A DNA stretch of 64,000 nucleotides from contig OZ005690.1 in the NCBI GenBank assembly GCA_963930775.1, forward strand, positions 13,046,411-13,110,410. Reading direction: 5' to 3'. This document shows, piece by piece, positions 43,001-55,000 of the stretch. Both the position numbers and the translations under genes were made by a program. A model generated the notes under the pieces. The model was not told the origin of the DNA. It saw only the letters and a program-made list of their open reading frames with translations, and did no database searches. Source of the DNA: Cliona cf. orientalis. Lineage: Eukaryota > Porifera > Demospongiae > Clionaida > Clionaidae. How positions within the stretch are numbered: the first letter of the stretch is position 1; each line of letters begins with the position of its first letter.

Positions 43001-46000
43001 CAAAATGCCATTCCACGCGAGCGCGATATTCATGGACGCGTATCTCAGGAACGGAAGGAGCTATGGACTTTGAACAAAGTGCAAAATGAAGCTTATTGAA
43101 CGCCCTTTCACGTTCAGCACTCAACTGGAAAATCAGGTTTTGCACGAAGTTACCCCTTTTCTCAAATTCGCTCACATATATATACATGTACATAAAAATG
43201 ACTTCGTATCTAGAGTTCTGTGGAGAGTTTGTCCCAAATGATGGAGAATCGAACACTTAGCAAGCGATATGTTAAGGTGAGTCAATTTACACTGGATGAT
43301 ATTGTATACAAATTGAATGCACACAAAGAATCTGGGAAAAGGGGGCACTTCACTAAACGTGATTTATTCCAAGGTATCACAAGTCCTAGGTTTCTGACTT
43401 GGTTTATTAGCAGTTTAGGCTTAGGAGTAGTAAACATAGAATAGCATTTTCTGATGTCACTAGTGTAGCAATTATTGTTATCACTACCATAGCAAGTACA
43501 TGGTGCTAGATAAGTGCTAATTGAGTTTCCAGTGTCTGAAGCAGTTAGCTGCTGTACTTCATGTGCTAACTAGGTCTGCCCACACCATCCAGCGAAGTGT
43601 CCCCTTTTCTCAGATCCTAGCTGTTATAAATAAATAATTAGAGTCACAGTGATAAAATTTTCGCCAATGAGAGAAGGTGACAAAATTGGCGAGAATTTCT
43701 TCTGGCAAATATTTCCACATATTCTACCATAATAATATAGCGGGACTTTTGAGAGAGAAAACTTTTGTGGATCGGTAGGAAGGGAGCATTTCACAGAGAA
43801 AATTTTCACTGAATGTTAAACTGATCACATTAATTGGGTAGTGGCATTCCTAAAATGTGACCGGATCTGAGAAAACCCGCCATATTCATCAATCCATGAA
43901 ATTTTAGTTAGCTGTATATTTGGATAGCTATATCATAGGGCTAATTAACCTGCCTCCAAGTCTGAGACACATCGCACGCTTGGCTGTGGAGCTAGAGCGC
44001 TTTGTTTGCAATCGCGCCACACCCTCAATAATCGAGAAATTACAGTTAAAGGCATTGCTATGTACACGTATGGCGTTTCCGTATACTAGCTACGTGTGAA
44101 CCGGAAATCAATTAAATGGACCTGGGCGGAGCCCGTTCGAAATGAACGTAAAGATCGAGCAAGGGTCGGAATTTCGATGTTGACAACGGTCAGCAATTGT
44201 TCTAATATGCCCAAGAAGCTAAAAAGGTGAGCGAACGTACAGTAGTTCGATGAATCTAGCTGTATATCTAGGTTGAGAATTCTAATTAGCGCCCATAGCA
44301 ATGGGCTCCGTGTACGGCGGCCGTACTGACTGGGTAGGTCAAGATGAAGGCTTATTTCGCCTTGGTAACTTACATTTACCCTCCGTAGGCGGTGGCAACA
44401 GTTAGTAGAAGGGTTCTTTGACATATATAATATGACAAAAACTGGACTTAATTTGATATTTTTTGACTGTTGATACTAAAAATGCACATTGTGCCATATG
44501 CGCGTTTGACAAATATGCCAGGTTTTCTCAGATCCGGTCATAAATTTCATGGAAAAAAAATTTCGCAGGTGGCTATAAAATCCCAAAGTCTATGAAGGTT
44601 TCTCCCTCAAAAATTTCCCGTTATATGGTATTTTTGCCATAATGCTGTAGATATAATAATAATTATTATTATAATAATATGGTTTCAATGCCGTTGGGGA
44701 TGTATGAGTATATTTGGGGCGGGCGGCTAAAACATTTCTATTTTATCCTTGGGCTGAAAAATAGTTATCAACCAATCGCTTGCTTTATATGCAGTATATA
44801 TTATAGAAGCACACGAGTTATATATAACCAATAGTTGGTAAAAGTGCTTATTAACATTGATAGCAAAATATTATATTGCATGTTAGTGATCATGACATCA
44901 CCAGCTAGCCTCGTCCCCAGGCCACTCCCACGTTTTCAATGTTGCACGCAGAAAAGGGGGAAGGCCTGGTATCAGAAGTCACGTGACAAACGTCATAAAT
45001 AATGAGCGTAGGCGTATCTGGTCACGGAATCGCTTTGTGGGGTGATTCGCCCACGCATGCGTACCTGCAGAGCTTGCCGCGGAGTTGCCGCGAACACGAG
45101 TTCTCTTGCTTTTTGAAGATCAGGAATGGATCCTCACCAGTGTCTAAAAGGAGGCGCAAGAAGTGGATAACGTAAAATGACTGAGGTAGGGAGAGTTGAC
45201 TCGCGTCGATCTCGACGGCCTGCCTCTTGTGAGTCTAGCATATCTGGTGAGTGTACTGTTTGTTGTGTAAGATACGAAGGGTAAAAAAGAATGGTGTCCT
45301 GTTATGAATAGCATACGCTATAACGGAGTAGTTTTATATGTATGATAAAAAGAAATAAGGCTGCCACACGAGCTAAAATTTCCGAGTCCTTGTTTCATCA
45401 CGTGGTTGACTTTTTTTTGGCGGGTCTGTCAACGTTTTGAATTCAAAATGAGCGATCAGCTGGAGTTTGTTTGCAACGTTGAAGAGTGCCCATGGGGTAC
45501 AAGCTCTGATGAGATTGGTGTGCAGTGTGGTGCTCAGGAGAAAGCCAGTTTTGCTCTGGAAAAGTATTTTAAGTATGCATCATTTCGACCTGGTCAGCTT
45601 GATGCTGTACTACCAGCACTCCACAAGAAGGATGTTCTTGTTAGGATGGCAACTGGTTCAAGGAAGAGTCTCTGTATGTACCTGGTACCCTTAGCATCTG
45701 GTAGCTCTGCAGTGGGCATTATCATAAGCCCATTGATCGGCTTGATTGGGCAGCAGGTTAGAATTTCAGTGAAAATATATCAATTTATAAACCATTGTGG
45801 CTTTTCAGGTCCATCAACTTCATGTTGCCGGTGTTGCCGCTTTGCATGCAACTTGCCCTGACCAATATTCCTCTGTTTTGGATAGGTGCTATCAATTTGG
45901 TGTGTTTATGCATCTTATAACAACAATGTGTTACTGACTTGAATTTCTTGCAGTCTTTATGTCCCCTGAGTGTCCCCTGAGACAGCCGTAAGTCGACCAT

Positions 46001-49000
46001 GGCGGGGTATATTTTCATCTGATCTTCAGCTGGCCTTGTTTGCTATAGATGAAGCTCATTGTGTATACGAGTGGTTAGTTTCTGTCCCTGAAATCGATTT
46101 GTTTTGATGTTACCACTGTGTGTACATAGGGGTCATGACTTTAGAACGGCATTTGATAAGCTGGGTGGTCTCAGAGCGTTGACCGATGCTCCTTTTATGG
46201 CATTGACAGCATCTGCTCCGGCCAATACACAATCAAAAATTATTGAATCTCTGCACTTGAAGGATCCTATTGTTGTATCCCAGTCGCTAGATAGGGCCAA
46301 CATTTTTTTGTCGGCTAGCCCCATACGAAGTGTAAATGTAATGTAATTGTTATAAGAATATAAACACAGCACGATATGGCTGGTGTACTGTCAAAACTTG
46401 AGTCATGTGAGCCTGAACAAATCCCAAAAACTATAATATTTTGCCAGACGAAGAATAATGTATGCAAAGTGTACAAATGCCTTAAGAGCACCGCAAAGAA
46501 CAAGCAATCTGTGGGGATGTATCATGCTTCAATGACTAGGAACTCCAAGACAGTGGTCCAAAATGAATTTGCACAAAATTCCTCACTAAGAGAGTATTGA
46601 CAGCTACAGTGGCATTCGGAATGGTAATTTGCAATAATAATTCACGAACAAGTTACACTTTCATATTTAAATTTTAGGGTATGGATATCCCTGATGTAAG
46701 TCTTGTAATTGTGTATGGTATCCCAGATACAATTTCTCAGTTCTATCAGGTACATGCGTATACATAGTTACTGTAATTATTGGACGTTAGATCCATCTTG
46801 TTTTTAATCAGTTATGTGGACGAGCAGGCAGGAATGGATCGGAAGCTAGAGCTCATTTATTTTACACTGCGAACAAAAAATCCAAAATAAAGGACTCACT
46901 GCTTGAATAATATTGCCGCAATGAAGATAGCAGCTGTCGTAGAAGCTTACTTTTGAAAGGAGTGGGTTCTGATGACTATGTTAGCAGTGGTGGTACCAAT
47001 TGCTGCGACGCATGTTTGAAAAAAAATAGGAGTGAGGTTACTTCTTATTGTGAAATACCCTTTGTTGAAGGTCGCACTAAGGAGAGTAAAACCCGACGTA
47101 CTGCGGTTATACAAGTGGATGATGCACTCAAAAAAAATTTGAAAGAAAATCCGTTGTACGAAAGGAGTAGAATTATGGGAGAGAACCCACCATATAAGAT
47201 GCTTGGAGCAGGTTTTGTATGTTCGAACTTCGTTATCAATGAATTATGTAAAGATGCAAAATTTTATCGGACTGAAAAGGACATAAATCTATTTGGAATC
47301 CGCCCTGAGTACAGAAAGAGACTCGGTAATATTGTCCTGAACACTTTAAGAGATGCTCCACCTGCTAAACGATCTAGGAAGCAGTAGTACTGTCAATGTT
47401 TGTATGTGTGCTAATATTTTGTGATTCCGAAGGTGTATATTTCATACAGGACACCATTAAGTGCATGTATACATGTACTTAGAAGAAGTATATGATAATA
47501 TTAGTTTGGAAACATCAGCAATTTCATAGTGGATAGTGGCACTCTGCTCAAGCTCTTCGTCTGTTGATTCTGATGAAGGAATACCTTCATCTATGTATGC
47601 CCTGAATAAAGCTTCATGTAGCCAGGTAGATGTCAATTTGTCTAGTCCAGTATCGTCAGGGTTTATAAATTCAGGGGAAGATCGATTTTCAAGGTTAGTT
47701 GCTACCGACTTTTCCAAGAGATGATTTGCCATTGTTTTTATATCCCTGCATGCTTCTCTAACTGTGTGTTTTCCTCCAGGAGGTGAAACACAGAATGCCT
47801 TGTCAGCTTTCTTGGCAGCGTCCAGTAGAAACAGTGCACCAAGTGACACCTCCTCCAGATGTTTTTCTGTTTGGTTGCCTCCCTTTACTGCTTCCTTGAA
47901 TATCCTTCAAAGTAAGGTATGCACATGTAAACAAGTTATAATTGATTGTTAGTAATTATTAATTACAAATTATAATGTTCCACCATTTGATCGATGGGCT
48001 TTCCCCTTCCTGCCTTTCCTTCGATATTGACCGTCCTGTTATGGATACCCAGATAGGCAATGTGTTTTGGAAAATCAGCTTTTAGGTTGGCCAATGTGAG
48101 ATAGACAGCCTCATATGCATAGTTCTTCTTCCCTGTTGCTAGAAAGCGAGGTAACCAAAGAACCCAGTGCTGGGTTATTTGTGGACCGTCCTCCCATCGT
48201 ATTGCATCCCTTAGATCATAGTATAGGAAGCCCAAGTGCAGGAGTGATCTATGAAAAATATAAACAGGATCTGATGCTTGAACTGGCATGATTGTGTCAG
48301 CCAAGAGTGTTTCGGCTGTTTTCCTTAACCACCTTTCCGTAGCCTCATGACTGATTGCATCTGACGTGCTTTGTAGTTTTAGCAATGTGCATACACTCAC
48401 ACTCAAATGAGCCTTGAAAACATGGACTAAGAACTCGTCAGCAACACTAAACACTTTTACAGCTTTGTCTACCTGATTACGTTGTATGATTTCTCTCAAA
48501 TTGCATAGTGATCCTTGTTGAGATTGTGAGCCCCAAAATATTTCAAAGATTACCTTTAGACACTCCCATAAAAAATGGAAATCACCTGTAATATAATAAA
48601 ACAGAATGTACGTGTACCACGTGGAGTCTAGAGTGCATATATAGACACATGTAATATGTATCTATTTAAAGTGCACTCAAGGTAAGTATCTATTTAAAGC
48701 CCAGTAGTACTGTGAGAAGTTCCACGTACACTATGTACAGTACATGTAACATGTACTGATATGCACTTTACCTGGGATTTCTTTTGCCCATGAAAGTGTA
48801 TCTTTAGGCTCTTGTTCTGCTTGCCGCCACACTTTTGCTCCCCTAATGCATTTGCACGTCAATTGGTCTCCCACTACTATCTACAGTACCAATTGAATAT
48901 CCTGAATATGAATTCTTATATTATGTCCTACCTGTGGACTACCAGTGATATTTGCATCAATCATCAATTGTGACAGTATGTCTACGGTTTCACTAATGTG

Positions 49001-52000
49001 TTTTTCATCTTTAAACAAAACTTTCATAGGTATGACTTCTGACTTTTGTACTGGATGTGGTGACTGATGTTTGGGGACAAAGAGCTGAAGATCAGACAGG
49101 CTCTCAAACTCTTCAGCAAGGAACTTCATCAAGAAGGCTGTGGCTCTCTCCTTCAGGTGACGTGCATCTTCTAAACTCGGCAAGAAGTCGGAGATATTGA
49201 GAGACTGACGGGTACACTGTGGTTGTGAGTCTGTCCAATCAACATTCCAATTAGGGAGATTCTGTAGCCTAATTGCGAGACGTGATGTGACATTGAGCAT
49301 GCAATTGTGCTTATCTGAAAGACAGGAAAAGATAAGTGAATTTGAGTGTGTACTGCATGATATTGCAGTGAATATACATGCACTGTACATGTACTGTACG
49401 TATTACATGTACCTTCTCTTTCGTGGCGTACTGATTTATGTATATTGAGATTGTCATATGCCCATAGCATTCTACCACTGTGTATCCTATCAGTAAACTT
49501 TGCATCAGATATGAGCTTATTGAGGTACCGCCAAGCAGTACTGTATGATACAGTGATGCCTGCATGATTCAGGACACCCAGAGCCTGTAGCACAACAGTG
49601 AACTTGATAATGTTTCTTATGTTGAGAATACATGTACCTATATACTTACTTGTCTGTGTGTTGACCGGGCTATGAGCATAAGACCCACAAGAAGCTGTAT
49701 GCCTAATACCTTTTCTGATCTACCTTTGGCAAGGGCACATAATGCACTGACTGTTTCCATATCTTTAACTCCAGGTGCATCGGTCAGTGAAGGAGCTCGT
49801 CCAAGCATAGACAAGAGTCGGAGGACATCAGGTGCTTGCTGTTTCACCTCATCTATCATACGCTCCACACAGAAATCATCAAAGTGATCGACGCTGTCAG
49901 GACCATGATAGATCTGAAAGCGAGGATTCATAGCTCGATTCATCTGATCATCAAGAATTTCTGGTGTACACGTAATTGCCTCCAATTCCCGCACCCTCGC
50001 CTCTAATTCATGAACCCTCTTCTCCATCATGACCAATTGTGCTTGTAGATCTCGGTTTCTCATCCTTTCATGCTCAAGTGTCGCCATTAACTCGTGGTTT
50101 GAAGAATCATGGAAAGATCTAGACGTGGATTCTTGTTCTTGAAGACCAAACACAAAGCGATGGTTAGCTTTCCCACAAGGTTTACTCTCAGTGTTTGGAA
50201 ATGCCTCCTTGATTGCTTGAGATACAGCAAGAGAGTTCAACTTCGTGTCGGTAAAACGAGCTACCAGTTCATCGTGGATCTTCGAAAATTTTACCTTCTT
50301 CGTTGGTGGGCCAACCATGTACCTACTTTTCAACCACTTGGCTGATTCTGATTCAGCCATGCTGTCACTTAAAGACCAAGAAGTAGCTAGCACAGTGTAG
50401 ATAAGGGCCCAGGTCGAGGCACATGTGCAGTTACTATATTTAGACTAAATCATTAGTGATGTCATATTATGTACTTGAACATTAATTATAATAATTATAG
50501 AAATTTGTGATGAAGATTAATTTCTGAAGAGTTCTAGTAAATATCGGGTAATACAGTATTGGTTCAATAGTAAGATTAATGCTAGGTGAGCTATACTATT
50601 ATAGTTGACAATCTATTATTAATAGAACACTGAGCTAAATGTAGCTACCTATGGCTAAACTTGTCATCTGCTGAGACTTCTCGATATCAGTTCTTCAAAA
50701 CTACGCACAACGTTGCATTATTTCACCGATGGTAGCAAGCTACAAATAGTCGGGCTACTCCTTGGTACGCTTACAGCAGTCGGACAGTCCGAGGGGGCGC
50801 CGTGTTCTGGTCTTGCCGCTCTGTTCTTCAACTTCTAGCATTGATCCCATGACCTACAAATTGCGTGGGCATGAAAGTGTGATTGTTGCTAACCTGCCCA
50901 CGCTTAATTTTCACCCTTCGACCACCCTTCATACGCGTGACGTTTGTCACGCAACTTCTGATACCAGGCCTTCCCCCTTTTCTGCGTGCAACATTGAAAA
51001 CGTGGGAGTGGCCTGGGGACGAGGCTAATCACCAGCAGTAAATTAGTGTATAATAGTATCATCTAAAGCAGTTATCATAGTGTGCATTGTAATAGTAGTC
51101 AGAGCTTACTAATGCTTACTAATGACATAATTATTATACATGTACATAGTTTATTGACATCTTATCATTCACCCAGTGCTGTTAATTAAGCATTCTTCCT
51201 TGCTCTTTCATGTACTTACATATAATATTATTGTACATGTACGTGTACATGTATGCAATATTGATCATAGGAAGCTATAAAGAGTACATTGAATACAATG
51301 AAGTGGGAAAAAGGTGAAGATGTGAAGGTAAGGTCTGTTGATCCAACCTTTCATAAACCACTCTAGATGTATAGATTATGATACATATGAAAATGTGACC
51401 ACATGCCCAGTACCTGCAAAATGGTTCATATGGTAAAAGGTCGTCAATATAGTGTACACAGCGTGCACAGTCCAAGCCACATCAATGCCGGCGTCTCAAT
51501 CGAGTCCGAGACTGATTCTCAACCTCAACACTGACGATTTTTAATCACAGGAGACGAACTTGACAGCGCCATACAGCTTCTGAGCATCAGGTTGGTTGCG
51601 GCATGGCACACAGCGTGTGTGCTATATGTAGTACAAGGCTAGCTTTATTTATCCACGGGATTACGTAAACCAAGAGAACGTGTGAAGTTCGGCCAGCGGT
51701 ACTTGTCAGAGAAAGTAGCACTCAGCTTGTAACGTATTCACTGGATACATACGTTAGATACTCTACATAATATTATAATACCGATTTTCAAGTCTCAGAA
51801 AGGAGGGCTACATGGAGGCCCTGAATTTTCTGGCAGTTACCTCATAGATTACATCACAACCGCAAAAAAATAAATTGCTACTGGGCATGTAATATAATGT
51901 GCCTTAATAGTTGTTATCAATATACTTGTATATTATTTCCCAGAAAATTCTCATCTACCTGAAAATTAATGTTCCAAGAGTACTGGAATCGTTCGATAAC

Positions 52001-55000
52001 GAATTACAAGTGAGTTACATGTATTGAAGCATAGCTTGTACATGTATGTATGTTTAATATTATTCAAGGAGTGAGCTAGCTTCACAATCATGGGATAAAG
52101 AGGCTGAACACTACGAACAGCATGCTCAGTACAGTTAGTACAGTGTGCATGCGCAGATGAAAGCAGCACCAAACAAAAGCAAGCGTAGGGATGTATAGTG
52201 GTTGTGATTATCTCTTATCCCTAAAAATCTTGTGTGTACTTTTTGGCATTGTCATCCCTACTTCCTCCTTCAATTTTATTCAATTGTTTTTACACTTGTT
52301 TCTGTTGCATGAGTGCAACTATATAATATTATAGTAAGTATAGATGGGAGGTGCCGAAGTTTGCGCGTGCGCGTAAAAGTAGTAGCCACGCCCTTCGTTA
52401 ACTCGCTGTTTTCAGGCGGCCAAATAGCGATGAGACGCTAGTACTAGTATAGCTATTATTGATTTATCAACTATCTTTATCTCTACTTAGCTGGCTGTTA
52501 TGACGACTGCCAAGGGCCGTGCCACGCCCGTACGTTGAGGCCTCGAGTCTCCATATCCCAGCGCAGTACTCTGAGCGCTGCACGCGCTAGCCTCTAGCTA
52601 GGTTCGCTTTATCGCGCTCGCGCTCGCACGGGCCTAGCTCGTGCGGGAGAGCCTGGCGCTTAGCTATGTATAGGTTACATCACGAGGTGGAGGTCTCTAC
52701 GGGATTTACACACAGAGGGCCGGAGGCCCGAGGCTGTGTAAATCGCGTAGAGACCGAACCGAGTGATGTAACCGACTTGTACCATGGGCTACGTGGTCCT
52801 GACAACGTATCTACGGCCTAGCAACTACAGCGCCGGCCATAAAAGGCTCGAGCGCGTACCTAGCAACAGTTCAAACCATCGTCGTCGATCGAGTCGACGC
52901 TGGACACCGATGCATAGTGAGCCGACGCCGTTTTCTGTCCAATTCGTGCTTCTTCCTTGACATTCAGAACCACAATACTATCGTCGCTGAGTACAAAAGG
53001 CCGACCATGTCATCGCTGGCTAGCGAGACTAGTCATCGCTGTCTTGATTTCAACTCGAGGTAGTCAGTTTTACTACTGCTGACTTGGCAATCATTCGCTC
53101 CACCCATTCAATTAACGCAGTAGGACCCGCCCACTAATCATCTGCATACAGTACTCTGCATAGCACTACACTATTAGAGCTCTGTACTTGAATATCTCTT
53201 TCACTATTAAACAAAAGATGCTGTAACTACCCTAGCAGGCATGATCATGTAAAATTTCATAGCCTCAGAGGTAGGTGTCTAAATATTTAGACACCTCCTA
53301 GGAGGTGTCTATTTTATTTAGACACCTCCTATAAATCAATCTGATTGGTCAGAATGTTACAACCATGGTACAAGGCTAGGCTAAGCTAGCTTGGTTTGAA
53401 GCGCTAGCTAGCTGGCTTGCATGCTAGCGGCGGTGGCGCGCGCCGCTGACTACCGTCACAACTTCACCATGGCAACGCATTATGAGCATGCGCATTATAT
53501 GACAAAAATGGCGTATCGGACACACCCTATCCTTAACGCGCCGTACACACCCACCATTATGTGACTACTGTACAGATAACGAAAAACTAGCGTGTCACTG
53601 CACTGCGCGCTACAAAATAGAGTGGATTTATATGAGAACTAAGGTGTGAGGTCCAGAGAGTCTTGAGCTAGCCCTGGAAATGACAAAGAAAGAAAGAAAG
53701 ATTGATAAATGGCTATTTTATTGAATATCTGGTTCTGGCATATACAATTGAGTTGATGGATGATCTTGGTCTTGTTAGATAGATAATTTGCTGTAGATTC
53801 TGATTTTGACGCTTAGAAATTTCATAAAGTTACCTGTTTTGAGATATTTGGATTTTTGCAATGTATTACATATATGGAGTATCCGTGCCATCCCTACTTA
53901 TAGAGTCTACCGACTCTATGATAACCAAGAAGGTATACAGCTGTAATACCGTATAGTCGGAAATTGTCACCAATTTTGCCAATGCCTATATTCTAAGATT
54001 AGTTAGTATTTATTCTAACAAGTATGTTTGATATCACAATCATGGGATAAAGAGACTGAACACTACGAACAGCATGCTCAGTACAGTTAGTAGATGAAAG
54101 CAGCACCAAACTTAAACCTACGCTATTATGGCGTAGACCACACCCCTCACTGCAGGCCAATAGCAGCTGCAATGCTTGAACTCACTGTGTAATAGTGACC
54201 TCGCTCTCACTTTGCTCGAGGCTCAGAGGCCTGCTGAGCAGGCCTGTCAAAACACGCCACTCGCTCGAGCTTGAGAATGCGTCTCTATGGTCCCTAGGCC
54301 CTGGCAACCTCCTTTGTGCACACAGAACAACAATTCTGACTGATTGTGAGCCTTCTAAACTTGTACGAGAGTGCACCTTTTATGCCCTCCAGGTTAGAAC
54401 ACAGACTATAATATTATAAGAAAAATGTCCGTCTGAAAAATACGTTTCGTTGTATATAGTATAACAATTAAGTATATGTATGAAGTAGGGATAACAGTGC
54501 CAAAAAGTACACTAATAAGATATTTGTTATACTATATACAACGAAAAATATTTTTCAGACGGTCATTTTTCTTATATAGTCCGTGTCATTACATGAGGGC
54601 ATGGATACGCGTCTTGGATGCGCCCGGTTGCTATGAACGAGCCGCACTACAAGGCTCAGGATTGGTCAGAACTGTAGGGTCGTGTGCACAAAGAAGAGTG
54701 GCCTTAATGCCTCGGGCCATAGCTACAGCTAGAGACGCATTGTCGAACGATCGGCATGGAAGCGCCGCGCGCTGGCGCTAGCCACCGAGCTCGAGCCTTG
54801 AGCGAAGCGAGAGGCGAGGTCTGTTCATACCTGTCAGTAGTCCGGTAGCAACGTTCGAGCAGAGCGAGAACGTTGCCATTGCATACTTAGTTGGAGCTGC
54901 TTGCTTTGCCAAGGGGTGTGGCCTCTGCAATCGCTTCCATCTGCGCATGCGCACGGTACTAATGGGCAATCTTGCCCAGGCAGGATACTGTTTGTACATG

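Larger units (their letters stand above)
39721..43173. mobile_element. 3.45-kb transposon carrying a zinc-knuckle protein gene
   Basis: Inverted ends of about 50 bp begin GAGTGAATTTGAGAAAAGGG (left) and GAGCGAATTTGAGAAAAGGG (right, in reverse), followed by GTAACTTC. The flanks ACATATGT and ACATATAT agree at 7 of 8 positions, suggesting an 8-bp TSD, but the AT-rich context makes this tentative. The single intron-containing gene at 40065-42409 fills most of the element. The element lies in an intron of the Ig/FN3 gene. Confidence 0.7.
44906..51027. mobile_element. AcademH-like DNA transposon, 6.1 kb, 9-bp TSD
   Basis: Inverted repeats of 87 bp (44906-44992 and 50941-51027) start TAGCCTCGTCCCCAGGCCAC and differ at only 2 positions. 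Flanks ATCACCAGC (44897-44905, 51028-51036) are a perfect 9-bp TSD. Inside, a RecQ-like helicase gene (plus strand) and a DUF6589-type transposase gene (minus strand) converge with 69 bp between their stops. A helicase plus this kind of transposase, with 9-10 bp TSDs, is what I recall of the AcademH lineage of Academ transposons. Near-identical ends imply recent insertion, although the helicase gene is already broken. The element sits in an intron of the Ig/FN3 gene. Confidence 0.9.
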
